Assembly (NCBI RefSeq): GCF_015207605.1
Contig: NZ_JADEWO010000028.1
Location: 1 to 64,000, forward strand
Direction: 5' to 3'
Length of the DNA stretch: 64,000 nucleotides
Source of the DNA: Oculatella sp. LEGE 06141
Lineage (GTDB): Bacteria; Cyanobacteriota; Cyanobacteriia; Elainellales; Elainellaceae
In this document: one piece after another, positions 8,516 to 17,628 of the stretch
How the letters are laid out: each line of letters opens with the position of its first letter
How positions within the stretch are numbered: position 1 is the first letter of the stretch
The notes under the pieces: model-generated
Database searches by the model: none
Told to the model about the DNA's origin: nothing
What the model saw: only the letters and a program-made list of their open reading frames with translations
Made by a program: the position numbers and the translations under genes

Positions 8516-11500
8516 TTAGTGTGATAGCTTAATTGATTCATCTAGCATGAGTGGTTGACATTGGCTCAAAACCTCAGCAAGCTTTTCGATACGAATTGGT
8601 TTGCTGAGGTAATGCGTCATGCCTGCTCGCAGGCACGCTTCGCGATCGCCCTGCATGGCGTTGGCTGTAACGGCAACAACCTGAGGACGTTTCTCTAACG
8701 GTATATGTTGATGAATCCACTCGGTTGCAGTGAGGCCATCCATTTCTGGCATCTGCACATCCATCAACACAACGTCATAGATTTGCTGTGAAAGCGCTGT
8801 TAATACTTCCAACCCGTTACTCACGACATCAGCTTCATATCCCAATCGTTGCAGCAGACGAACAATTACCTTCTGGTTCACAATATTGTCTTCAGCCACC
8901 AACATGCGGAGTGGAAGTTGCCCATCTGGCGCGACGGGATGAGTATGGCGCAACGATGGCTCTGAAGAGATGGGAGGAGAGAGAGGATATCCATCCGCAA
9001 ACAGCGTGGCTAAACCGCTAAAGAGTTGGGACTGTTTGACGGGCTTGGTCAAACAATCAGCAAAGCGAACGGTTGTCTCGTCACGCAGGTTTGCTCGGTT
9101 CATAGGCGTAAGCAACACCAGGGGCAATTTCTCACAACCGGGCTGCTGAGACAGCGCTACAGCCAGCGTCAGACCGTCAACATCGGGCAACTGACTATCG
9201 AGCAGGACGACATCAAATCCTGGCTGCTGTCGCACGCAATGGATGGCCTCTGCCCCTGATGCTGCGATCGAGACGCTCATGCCCCAGGCTTGAGCCTGCA
9301 AAGCTAAACTTTCTTGGCAAATTGCATGGTCATCCACAATCAGCAACCGCTTACCCACCAGGCTCGACGCTTGAGGTTGGTCGGGTTCAGACAAGTCAAC
9401 GGCCTGGGTCAGGAGTGAGAAGTAGAAGGTCGAACCACTGCCCAATGTGCTGTCTACCCAAATTCGACCGCCCATCATCTCACTCAGGCGTTGACTGATG
9501 GCCAGCCCCAGCCCGGTGCCGCCATAGGTGCGGCAAATAGAGGAATCGACCTGAGTAAAGGGCTGAAACAAAAGGTTCAACCGTTCCGAAGGGATACCAA
9601 TGCCCGTGTCTTGCACTGTAAACCGAATGGCATAGGTAGATGAGACCTGGGGTACCCATTCTGCTTCAGATGCGGCTGACCGAAGAGGCGGTTTGTTGTG
9701 GCTGGGTTGGCTGCCCTCGTCTCGTAGCTTGCGAGCAATGACTCTGAGCGTCACTTCTCCAATTTCGGTGAACTTGATGGCATTTCCCACCAGGTTAATC
9801 AGAATTTGGCGCAAGCGAGTCACATCGCCCACAATATGGCCTGGAACATTTGCGTCAATCAGGTAAGCCAGTTCCAGCCCTTTCTCTGCTGCTTTGGGAG
9901 CCAGCAAGTCAAGCACTCCCTCAATGCAGGATCGTAGGTGCAACGGCTGTTCTTCTAAATCCAGCTTGCCCGATTCAATCTTGGAGAAATCTAGAATGTC
10001 ATTGATGATGGTTAATAGCGCTTCGCCGCTGCTGCGAACGGTTTCAACCAAATCTTGCTGTTGCGGGGTCAGGTCAGTATCTAGCAGGAGGTCGGTCATA
10101 CCAATTACCGCATTCATCGGAGTCCGGATTTCGTGACTCATGGTGGCTAAAAAGTCACTTTTGGTACGGTTAGCCGTTTCGGCTTCCCATCTGGCTTGCT
10201 CTAAGTCGGCATTTTTGCGCGTTAGCTCTTCTCGCTGATACATTTCCTGCTCTAGCAGTTGGGCTTGAGCTAATGCAATTCCAACTTGAGCAGCAACGGC
10301 TTCCAACAGCTCAATTTCGGCAACGGTCCATTGCCGGACGCGATCGCACTGCTGTAAACAAATCGCACCGTTTGGCTCTCCTTGATAGGAGGTGCGAATC
10401 ATCAGCATTGACTGGGGGCAGATCGGATGATTTGGTGATTCCGGATCGGTTCGCAGCGGTAAGTCATATTGACCGTTGGCATCGATCGCCTGATCTTGAC
10501 TCAAAACCCGTTGCACGTAGCGATTGCTGCTCACTGGCACTACCGTACTTAAAATGGCTTCAGTGTTGGTTTCTAAGTACTCAGCGACTAACGGAATTTG
10601 CGGTTTGGGAGTCTCTACATAGGTGTGAATCAAGCAGCGACTCACCTGGAACGCTTGCCCGATCTGAGTAGCGGTCGTTTGAAAGATTTTTTGAGTATCG
10701 AGACTTTGCCGAATGTCTTCGGTAATTTGCTTGAGTAAAAGCGCCGAACGCAGTTGTTGCTCCAGGGCGACTTGAGCCTGCTTGCGCTCAGTAATGTCCG
10801 TTACAATGCTATCGACTCGAACCGGGGTGCCATCCCTCCCTCGAATTAGCCGGGTGCGATCGCAAACCCAGCGAACGTTGCCATCGGGGCGAACGATCCG
10901 ATACTCCAACTTTTGCTGATCAGATTCTAGTAAAGCGTTGAAAATCGTAGCCACCCGCTCTCGATCGTCGGGATGTACCACCTGCAACCACAGGTAAGAA
11001 TTGTTGAAAAACTCATGCGCCGGGCGGCCATACAGATGCTCTGTATTGGGACTAAGATACAGAACCTCGTTTGTGTCAATGGCTACCGACCAGACGATGT
11101 CTTCTAGCGAGTTGAGAATGCTATTCAACTGGTTTTGGCTATGTCGCAGTGCTACTTCAACTTGCTTGCGATCGCTAATATCTCGAATCGTAATCACTTG
11201 AACCGGGTGTTCCCAGTAAAACATCTGCTTTGTGTGCAGTTCCACCGGAAAAGTAGAGCCATTCTTGCGTCGTCCGATCGCTTCGTAAACGCCTCCATCG
11301 CCAGAGACTGTTCTAACCTGGACGCTATCTCTCGATTCTGGTGCGACCAGTGCCAGCAGATCCAGCGTGAGAAGCTCAGGAATTTCGTATCCTAGCATCT
11401 GAACCAGTGCCTGATTGGCATCAATAATCTGGTTGCGGTAGTAAACAATAATCCCCTCCAGAGAGCCTTCAGCCATAAGCCGAAACCGCTTCTCGTTCAG

Positions 11501-12307
11501 GCCAATGGTTTCTTCTATCGGTTGCTGAGCCGTTACCTTGCGAAAAATCCCTTGTGTGGCCTGAGGCATACCGTTGACAAACTGAGCATGAATGATGCCC
11601 TCGACAACAACCGCTTTGCCGTCTTTAGTGACAAATGTGGTTTCAACTCGACGGTGTGGGGTTCCAGACCAAACAGACTGGAACAGAATTGAGCAATGCT
11701 CATGCTGTTCGGGATGAACAATATCAAAGATAGAAAGCTGGGAGATTTCGGTGTCGCTGTAGCCCAGCGTTTCCTGCCAGGCCAGGTTGGCCGAGAGCAA
11801 TCGTCCGTCTAAAGAAATGCAGTGAACTAAATCGCTGGCACTGTCCGACCGATCGTGTAAATCAAGTGTCGGAGATGGAGAATGACTCAACACCGCTAAG
11901 GGGCGATCGTCGCACGGCGGTTGAGTGGTTAACAAAGTGGCAGGATAGAGCGTCAGCAATGCGTTAAAGTCTGAACCGCTGGAGGCTGGAACGGATGTTG
12001 CTACTACTTGATGGGGCTGAACTGCCACATCTTTGAAGATAGGCGACAGCAAATCTGGCTCCAGCACTACATCTGAAACAGCACCGTTGAAAATCAGGTG
12101 TAATCGATCTGCATTGTCTGCACGGATTAATTGCGGGTAATAGTCGCTAATCAACTGCCCACAGATGCGATCGCGGGCGATCGCCGTCTGTGTTTCCAGG
12201 TAACGATTCCAAAAAAGAACGGTGAAATCCGATCGCAGCAGGCACACGCCATGGGGAACGCAATCGAGTAAATTAAACGCTTGTTCGACCGGTTGAATAT
12301 AGGTCAT
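8516..12307 (-). CDS. Hybrid sensor histidine kinase (multi-PAS, GAF, HisKA, HATPase, two receivers)
   Basis: 1263 residues with no membrane segment, so a soluble sensor. Order: a PAS-like region (about 5-130), PAS domains at about 160-265, 272-385 (EKRFRLMAEGSLEGII) and 390-510, GAF (about 530-690), HisKA with SHEIRTPMNAVIG (His near 724), HATPase (NLVGNAIKFTEIG, DTGIGIP, GTGLGLAI), then two receivers. Receiver 1 (about 985-1090) keeps the phospho-acceptor in VVLLDSQLPDVDG and the Lys in CLTKPV. Receiver 2 (about 1130-1250) is canonical (LMDVQMPEMDG, LSKPI). No Hpt domain is present, so relay to a separate partner is expected. No response regulator gene sits next to it. The signal is unknown. 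Confidence 0.92.
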   Translation of the reverse strand: MTYIQPVEQAFNLLDCVPHGVCLLRSDFTVLFWNRYLETQTAIARDRICGQLISDYYPQLIRADNADRLHLIFNGAVSDVVLEPDLLSPIFKDVAVQPHQVVATSVPASSGSDFNALLTLYPATLLTTQPPCDDRPLAVLSHSPSPTLDLHDRSDSASDLVHCISLDGRLLSANLAWQETLGYSDTEISQLSIFDIVHPEQHEHCSILFQSVWSGTPHRRVETTFVTKDGKAVVVEGIIHAQFVNGMPQATQGIFRKVTAQQPIEETIGLNEKRFRLMAEGSLEGIIVYYRNQIIDANQALVQMLGYEIPELLTLDLLALVAPESRDSVQVRTVSGDGGVYEAIGRRKNGSTFPVELHTKQMFYWEHPVQVITIRDISDRKQVEVALRHSQNQLNSILNSLEDIVWSVAIDTNEVLYLSPNTEHLYGRPAHEFFNNSYLWLQVVHPDDRERVATIFNALLESDQQKLEYRIVRPDGNVRWVCDRTRLIRGRDGTPVRVDSIVTDITERKQAQVALEQQLRSALLLKQITEDIRQSLDTQKIFQTTATQIGQAFQVSRCLIHTYVETPKPQIPLVAEYLETNTEAILSTVVPVSSNRYVQRVLSQDQAIDANGQYDLPLRTDPESPNHPICPQSMLMIRTSYQGEPNGAICLQQCDRVRQWTVAEIELLEAVAAQVGIALAQAQLLEQEMYQREELTRKNADLEQARWEAETANRTKSDFLATMSHEIRTPMNAVIGMTDLLLDTDLTPQQQDLVETVRSSGEALLTIINDILDFSKIESGKLDLEEQPLHLRSCIEGVLDLLAPKAAEKGLELAYLIDANVPGHIVGDVTRLRQILINLVGNAIKFTEIGEVTLRVIARKLRDEGSQPSHNKPPLRSAASEAEWVPQVSSTYAIRFTVQDTGIGIPSERLNLLFQPFTQVDSSICRTYGGTGLGLAISQRLSEMMGGRIWVDSTLGSGSTFYFSLLTQAVDLSEPDQPQASSLVGKRLLIVDDHAICQESLALQAQAWGMSVSIAASGAEAIHCVRQQPGFDVVLLDSQLPDVDGLTLAVALSQQPGCEKLPLVLLTPMNRANLRDETTVRFADCLTKPVKQSQLFSGLATLFADGYPLSPPISSEPSLRHTHPVAPDGQLPLRMLVAEDNIVNQKVIVRLLQRLGYEADVVSNGLEVLTALSQQIYDVVLMDVQMPEMDGLTATEWIHQHIPLEKRPQVVAVTANAMQGDREACLRAGMTHYLSKPIRIEKLAEVLSQCQPLMLDESIKLSH

Positions 12308-12554
12308 ACGAATCGTCCTCCTGGTTTACCCGGAGTAAGTCGTGATTCATACAACCGATCCACGTCAAACATCAAGCGTTAACTCTCTTAGGCTGGATTG
12401 CACAATCTCAGGGTTCCACAAAACCGCTGAGAACAATCGCGCTAACCGATATCCAGTAAAAAAAAGTTGGTAATGCTGAAGTGGAACCAATCGCCAACCG
12501 TTGAATTGCAGCTCGAAACGGGCTGCAAGATTGAATTTCTACCTCGCAACCCGT

Positions 12555-12586
12555 TATTTATGCCCCCAACTATTTATGCCCCCAAC
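12555..12586. repeat. Perfect tandem 16-bp duplication
   Basis: TATTTATGCCCCCAAC occurs twice in a row, just past the 3' end of the DUF1574 gene. The 12308-12591 spacer otherwise holds the promoter side of the hybrid kinase and nothing I recognise. Confidence 0.85.
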
Positions 12587-12591
12587 AGACG

Positions 12592-15500
12592 CTATGGCGT
12601 TTTTGTGCGTGGACTGGGCCAGGGAATCATTGGATCTTGTGCCAACCGATTAGAAACTTCGTAGGCACCATATCGATTCAGATGGCTTGGATCAGAAAAG
12701 TAGTCGTATTGATCTAGCCATAGCTCACCTAAATCTCGAAAAATAAACCCTGGCTGCTGCACGGCAAGATTCAACATGTATTGCTTGAACTCTTGTTCGT
12801 GCTGACTGCGAACATCGTCCAAATATTGCTGGGTAAGGGGGGAGTTAACAAAGACAACAGGAATGTTGCGAGATTGAGTGAGTGCTAGTAGCGATCGCAA
12901 CGCCGTAGCCTGGTTGCCTTCAATTTGAAAGTCTTTGTAGTCGCCATCATAGGCACCCGCCACTCGGGCGTACTGTTGATAATAGGTTGCCGGGTTGAAC
13001 TGAACCGATAACGGCAGAAACCCCTCAAAGTCGATCATGCCCTGCCCTTCCTGCGGCAAGGATGTTGCAGTTTCATCCGTGGCCGAGACGCTTGCAGTCG
13101 TGGCCGACTCTTTCTGCGCTGGTAATAGTGCTGTTACAGTTTGCTGAAACAGCGTTTTAAGGCGATCGCGCTCCTGGTAAGCGGTTGAAATGGCTGCAAG
13201 GCGATCGCTTAGCCAGCGGTCGATGGCACGATAGCCAGAGGCCAGCGAGGAGCCAATACCGCCAGAGGCAGACTGGCCGCTCTGCTCGGTGATTCCACTC
13301 ATAGGAGCGGCGGGTGTCACACTGTGCAATGGAATGGTTCCATCTGCAATCTGCTGGTAGCCTTCAGAAGCGGCAATCCCGTTATAGGTCACATCCACCC
13401 CACCACTGTTAAAGGCGCGCGCCCCGTCCGCCCAAATGACTAATCGGGGCAGTTGCTCAGGTGTTAGTAACTCGCGAAGAATTAAGTCTACAACCTGAGC
13501 TGTCGCTCCATTGACCCCAAAGTTAAAAATAGTCAGATCGGTGTAACCAATGCCTGCAAGTGCCTGCTTTAATACCGCCGGATCAACGCCCCGCAACGCT
13601 CTAGAACTTCCAATGATCAAGACATCGGGAGGGCCAGACTGTTCTAAAAACTGGTAGTACAACGCAATCTTCTCGTCGAGCTGGCGGCTGTTGAAGGTTG
13701 GATATGGAGAATCGTCGGCTGTAACCGTAGCAACTGGAGTAGTCGGTGCCGGAATTTGGCTAATTGGGGTAAAGCTAGCTGGGGCAGCGGTTGAATGGGC
13801 GGCAGGGGCAACCGCGACCGTCTGCGGTGATGCACTCAACGAATTCGTTGCCTGACCAGGCTGGGTGAATCCTGAGGAATCAAAGACAGACGAATCCTCT
13901 TCCGCAGAACGGTTGAGCGAGATATCAGGAAAAGATAAATCAATCTCAGCTTCATCGCTGCTAACCGATGGGCTGGGCGAGACCGCTGTAGGAACTACCG
14001 CAGACGCTGTCGGAGGCGATTGGGGCTGCTGCAACCATTGACCCAACACCCAATCGGCTTGAATCATTAACAACAGCCCTACTGCGCCCCAAATGGCGAC
14101 TGCTTTAGCGGTTTGATAGCCGGCCTGTCCAGGCGCAGACACAGAGCGATCTTGAACGTCTGAACTCAGCGTGAATAGCTGAGAACGGACTAAAATCCGC
14201 TGGGCATGATGAACGAGCTGGTGCTGAAGCGTTGTCCAGGCCGTCTGCAAATCGGCAGGGGTGAGGTCAGGACGGATAATGACCTCTTCTGAAGGCGCAA
14301 TTAAGTCGCCAATATAGGCATCTGTTGCGGCAAATTCAGGCGTGGCTTCTGGCACTAACCGATTGCGTGAGGCAAAATCTGCGCCGTAGCTCCATAAAGG
14401 TCGCTTTTGCCCTGCCCGTCGTCCATACACTCGCACTCCGGCAAGATTTGGGATGTCTAGCTCCTGGAGAAATTGGGCGATCGCCGGCCCCACCCGTCGC
14501 TGCTCGGGGCAGATAGGCGCATCGGCCATAATGTGCAGCAGGTCTTGCTTCGGTAAAATCTGGAGGCGAATACCTCCGGTGGCAAGCTGCTGGTCAATAT
14601 CTGGATTAAGCAAGCGGTTCAGCAGGAAGGCGATCGCCCCCCAGTCTCGCTGCTGCGCCAGAGTTCTCATTGGGGTAGCCAGCGCGGCATGGACAGAAGC
14701 GGGCAAGTCTAACCAGTCTATCCATTGAGGGGTAGGCTGTCCGGCAACCTGCCCATAAACCGTTGCGGCATGAATCCCCTGGGGACCCAGCGTTTCCAAT
14801 AATGGAGCCACGATCGCCCGTACTGCATGCTGTTCGGGGGCGGCAGCGGGTGAGGATGGCTGCAACTGGCTGCACGATAGGTGCAGGGTCGAGTCTTTGA
14901 GTGAAACAGTGGCCAACCGAGCGTTGGCAGGTGCCAGTTCCAGGTTCAGTAGCCGTTCGATCGCCTCAACATCCCCCCAACGCACCCACTCCCGCAGCAT
15001 CTCTTTGGTGGGTGTCAGGTCTACTCGCAAGACCCAGTCGGGTTTGGTTTCTCCAGCTACTTGCACCAACGTAATTGCATCGCGATAGCCTTCAAGTTCC
15101 AGATCGCGAAGTTGATGGGCAATGGTTTCGCTGATCAATGATGGATCAGGACTGTAGGTTGCCTCGCAGGTGATCCACAATCGACGAGACTTAGGATGGC
15201 CTGGATTGAGTTCCGGCAGCGGTGTCTGTGACGGCAACGTCACAGAATTATCTAGATAAGGAATAGTTTTAACGCTGACCTGAACTGAAACCCCAAGCTT
15301 ACTCAAACTTTCGCTTAGATAGCGGGCGAGCGCTTCTGGTTTTCCCCGTTTTGCCAAACTGCGGTTTGACACCACAATGGCCGATGGGCCAGGGAGAGGC
15401 TGGGGCGATCGCCGATTAGGCGGCGCAGGAGCGGTCGAGAGAGCCAGTGCCGGAGACGATGGGTGAGGCTGTTGCATCTGCGCTAAATGCCGCTCAAGTT

Positions 15501-15813
15501 GATTGAGATGAATTTGTGCCGTCCAGTCAGGAGAACTGCGCTCCGACCGACGACCATAAAGCAACACTTGGTATATGCGCGGTTGATGCGCCGGAAGCAG
15601 CGTGTTCAAATTGGTCTGCTGTAGAGCCGGAATCAACTGAAGCAGAGCCGTTTTCCGCTCTGGACAAGATGCCCCCTCACACAGAACATGGAGATTATTG
15701 CCCCGCAGTCGAAACTTAATCCGAACTCGCCATGCTCCCAGCGTTTTATAGATCCACTGGGCTAATGGGGAGCGCTGGTTCGAAGGGGAATGATCTTCTA
15801 CGGCATTCGACAT
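12592..15813 (-). CDS. DUF1574 protein: four-repeat N-terminal region, membrane segment, SGNH-like domain
   Basis: 1073 residues. The first half contains four related units (about 33-95, 208-275, 285-370, 395-480). Each has a strand starting with Leu (LHVLCEG, LWITCEA, LHLSCSQ, LHIMADA), a Pro-containing turn, a helix ending near L..L, and a closing strand such as VLLYGRRSE, LVQVAGETKPDW, ATVYGQVAGQPTPQW, VRVYGRRAGQKRPLW. One membrane segment follows (about 568-593), then a Ser/Thr/Pro/Ala linker. The C-terminal DUF1574 domain carries the SGNH-like block IIGSSRALRGVDP (near 728) and DPSHLNRYG (near 1039), which resembles the Asp-x-x-His block of SGNH hydrolases and AlgJ/X-type acetylation proteins. 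A role in envelope or polysaccharide modification is inferred; the family function is unknown. Confidence 0.8.
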   Translation of the reverse strand: MSNAVEDHSPSNQRSPLAQWIYKTLGAWRVRIKFRLRGNNLHVLCEGASCPERKTALLQLIPALQQTNLNTLLPAHQPRIYQVLLYGRRSERSSPDWTAQIHLNQLERHLAQMQQPHPSSPALALSTAPAPPNRRSPQPLPGPSAIVVSNRSLAKRGKPEALARYLSESLSKLGVSVQVSVKTIPYLDNSVTLPSQTPLPELNPGHPKSRRLWITCEATYSPDPSLISETIAHQLRDLELEGYRDAITLVQVAGETKPDWVLRVDLTPTKEMLREWVRWGDVEAIERLLNLELAPANARLATVSLKDSTLHLSCSQLQPSSPAAAPEQHAVRAIVAPLLETLGPQGIHAATVYGQVAGQPTPQWIDWLDLPASVHAALATPMRTLAQQRDWGAIAFLLNRLLNPDIDQQLATGGIRLQILPKQDLLHIMADAPICPEQRRVGPAIAQFLQELDIPNLAGVRVYGRRAGQKRPLWSYGADFASRNRLVPEATPEFAATDAYIGDLIAPSEEVIIRPDLTPADLQTAWTTLQHQLVHHAQRILVRSQLFTLSSDVQDRSVSAPGQAGYQTAKAVAIWGAVGLLLMIQADWVLGQWLQQPQSPPTASAVVPTAVSPSPSVSSDEAEIDLSFPDISLNRSAEEDSSVFDSSGFTQPGQATNSLSASPQTVAVAPAAHSTAAPASFTPISQIPAPTTPVATVTADDSPYPTFNSRQLDEKIALYYQFLEQSGPPDVLIIGSSRALRGVDPAVLKQALAGIGYTDLTIFNFGVNGATAQVVDLILRELLTPEQLPRLVIWADGARAFNSGGVDVTYNGIAASEGYQQIADGTIPLHSVTPAAPMSGITEQSGQSASGGIGSSLASGYRAIDRWLSDRLAAISTAYQERDRLKTLFQQTVTALLPAQKESATTASVSATDETATSLPQEGQGMIDFEGFLPLSVQFNPATYYQQYARVAGAYDGDYKDFQIEGNQATALRSLLALTQSRNIPVVFVNSPLTQQYLDDVRSQHEQEFKQYMLNLAVQQPGFIFRDLGELWLDQYDYFSDPSHLNRYGAYEVSNRLAQDPMIPWPSPRTKTP

Positions 15814-15967
15814 CAGAACTGTAATACTATGCTCTGCTAAACGTTAGATAATCTTGCCTTCTAGGGATAGCATACTCTCGTCAATTTTTTCACCGTTATT
15901 CACGTTTTGCTATGGCTTAGCATGGAACTAACGGATCGATATGCTTTGTTACCCCATTAAACTGACG

Positions 15968-16171
15968 ATGCCAACCTTCAAAGTTCCTTCTGAGATCTTG
16001 CTTAGTTTAGCAACTCCACCGGTATTACTGTTTTTGCTGGGCAGTAAGGCGGTTGCCGAATTAGCGCAGGAATTAGGTCAAGCGAGTGAAGAAATTTTTA
16101 GAGGCGATCGCCTGCCCGTATTAAATCTACCCCCTCGATCGACCGATCCTACCCATGCTGACAACCTCTAG
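15968..16171 (+). CDS. Conserved small cyanobacterial protein with one hydrophobic segment
   Basis: 67 residues from the ATG at 15968, or 76 from an in-frame ATG at 15941. The layout is a short N terminus, one hydrophobic segment (ATPPVLLFLLGSKAVAEL) and a conserved tail (ELGQASEEIFRGDRLPVLNLP) that I associate with an uncharacterised cyanobacterial family. Neither start has a clear Shine-Dalgarno sequence. I chose the second because family members, as I recall them, begin close to the PSEIL segment. Probably a small membrane-associated protein; function unknown. Confidence 0.6.
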   Translation: MPTFKVPSEILLSLATPPVLLFLLGSKAVAELAQELGQASEEIFRGDRLPVLNLPPRSTDPTHADNL

Positions 16172-16197
16172 TAGCGCTGGATGGTGGACTGCGATGC

Positions 16198-16437
16198 TCA
16201 GGATGCTAGCTTAATCTCACTGGTGATCAACACAAAAAAGGGAAGAGCATTATGCTCTCCCCTTTTTTGGTCTGGCGCAGCCTTCTCGGCGATGGGTGCG
16301 TCTGGTTGCTGTTTGAGCTTTAGCCGTAGGGCCTTAAGCTGCTTCTGCTTTTGTCTATGGCGGGCACTACCGCCTCGACCTTTATTGTTCCGTCCTTCGC
16401 GACGGGGAGATTCCCATCGCTTCAACCGTTGAGCCAT
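16198..16437 (-). CDS. Hypothetical small basic protein
   Basis: 79 residues; the first 45 are very rich in Arg and Lys (RLKRWESPRREGRNNKGRGG, then a run of KQKQLKAL), suggesting nucleic-acid or ribosome contact (inference). The ATG has GAGGG seven bases upstream. The last 20 or so codons pass through a hairpin that looks like a terminator (16234-16268), so the C-terminal tail is probably a recent read-through extension or the hairpin is not a terminator. No family recognised. Confidence 0.55.
   Translation of the reverse strand: MAQRLKRWESPRREGRNNKGRGGSARHRQKQKQLKALRLKLKQQPDAPIAEKAAPDQKRGEHNALPFFVLITSEIKLAS
16234..16268. terminator. Terminator-like hairpin with A and T tracts
   Basis: AAAAAAGGG and AGAGCA on the left pair with TGCTCT and CCCTTTTTT on the right, with one mismatch and a TTA loop. 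It has the form of a bidirectional terminator for the convergent small genes, yet lies inside the end of the minus-strand one. Confidence 0.7.
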
Positions 16438-16468
16438 CAGGTACCCTCGCTATTTTAATTGTTAGAGA

Positions 16469-16550
16469 TGGGCAGAGTCGGACTCGAACCGACACGACCG
16501 AAGTCGCCACATTTTGAGTGTGGTGCGTCTACCAATTTCGCCATCCGCCC
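16469..16550 (-). tRNA. tRNA-Leu (anticodon CAA)
   Basis: On the minus strand the acceptor GGGCGGA pairs with TCTGCCC (one G-T). The anticodon stem CCACA/TGTGG encloses CTCAAAA, giving anticodon CAA. A long variable arm of class II type (CGACTTCGGTCG) and T-arm GTCGG-TTCGAGT-CCGAC complete the cloverleaf. CCA is not encoded. The stop codon of the upstream protease gene lies inside the D-arm. Confidence 0.95.
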
Positions 16551-17407
16551 AGTGTTTCAAGATTTTTAGTATAACCGATTGAGCCGTTTTCGAGAAGAGA
16601 TTGGTAAGCCGGACTGCTAGCCCACCGATCAATCTCTCTAGCTCGCAGCACGGGGACAGGGTGAGTTAACTGAGCAGTCTGAGCTTGCTTGAGCAATTTG
16701 CCCAGGTCATCTGTACTGATGTCGTCATAGGAGCGAGCTTGTGCTAAAAACGCTTCCAAATTGAGCTGGGATGACAGGCTAGGAGAACCACCCGTTAGCT
16801 TCATCAATACAGATGCCACAATTTTAGGATCTTGGGTGACGAGTAGAGCAGCGCGATCGCACGTAAATTCTGCACACCGTACCCATTCCAAAATCTGTGA
16901 CTGTAACGTTTGTGCCAACATGCCGCCCAGCGGAGGTGCGAGCTGTCCGGCGGCCAATACGATGAGATTGGCCAGGGTTAAGTAAACGCTGTGATCACAT
17001 TTCAAATGCCCCAGTTCATGGGCAATCACCGCTTGAATTTCCTCAGGCGTCAGCAGCTCAATCAGGGACGTGTGAATTACAATAAATGGCTGTCTGCCGC
17101 GCATTGCAAAGGTGTACGCATTTGGAACAGGATGCTGGCGGATGTAGAGCTGCGGTGGTTCAATGTCAAGAACCTGGCACGCTTCTATGAGCAATTTGTA
17201 GATGTGGGGCAGTTGCTGTTCGCCCACCAAAATGCTAGAAGCAATATTTTCCAGGTAGAAAAACTGTTCCGCCAAGGGACCCAACAGATTTCGCACCAGG
17301 ATATCTAGCCCCGGCAACTGCCGTAGCGTTTGAGTGGCTTGGAGGTCTAGAGGGTGGCGAAAGTGATCTGACTTAAGACCAATCAGAACAGTCTTGGCAA
17401 CAGACAT
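16529..17407 (-). CDS. M48 family metalloprotease
   Basis: 292 residues with the gluzincin motif HELGH (in VIAHELGHLKCDH), a downstream EFTCDRAALL segment supplying the third zinc ligand (Glu of EFTCD), and hydrophobic stretches around the catalytic region. It is similar to HtpX/Ste24-type membrane proteases used in protein quality control. The ATG at 17407 is preferred over an in-frame TTG at 17416. The last seven or so codons and the TAG stop overlap the 5' end of tRNA-Leu(CAA) on the same strand by 22 bp, so one transcript may carry both. Confidence 0.88.
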   Translation of the reverse strand: MSVAKTVLIGLKSDHFRHPLDLQATQTLRQLPGLDILVRNLLGPLAEQFFYLENIASSILVGEQQLPHIYKLLIEACQVLDIEPPQLYIRQHPVPNAYTFAMRGRQPFIVIHTSLIELLTPEEIQAVIAHELGHLKCDHSVYLTLANLIVLAAGQLAPPLGGMLAQTLQSQILEWVRCAEFTCDRAALLVTQDPKIVASVLMKLTGGSPSLSSQLNLEAFLAQARSYDDISTDDLGKLLKQAQTAQLTHPVPVLRAREIDRWASSPAYQSLLENGSIGYTKNLETLGGWRNW

Positions 17408-17628
17408 GGAAGTCAAACTCGCTCAGCTAAAGTGGCAATTCAAACGCTCGACTGAATGCAACAGGCAAAACATACCAGCGCTTCAGGCGGCAAACGTTCT
17501 ATTTGCAGTATAACGAGAACCCTTGTTCTAATGACACGAGTGGCTTTAAACCCAAATAGGGACACAGCCTTGCTGTATCCCTATGTAGTCACCTGTGTGA
17601 TGTGCCGCATCCAGGCAGATGCGTGACT

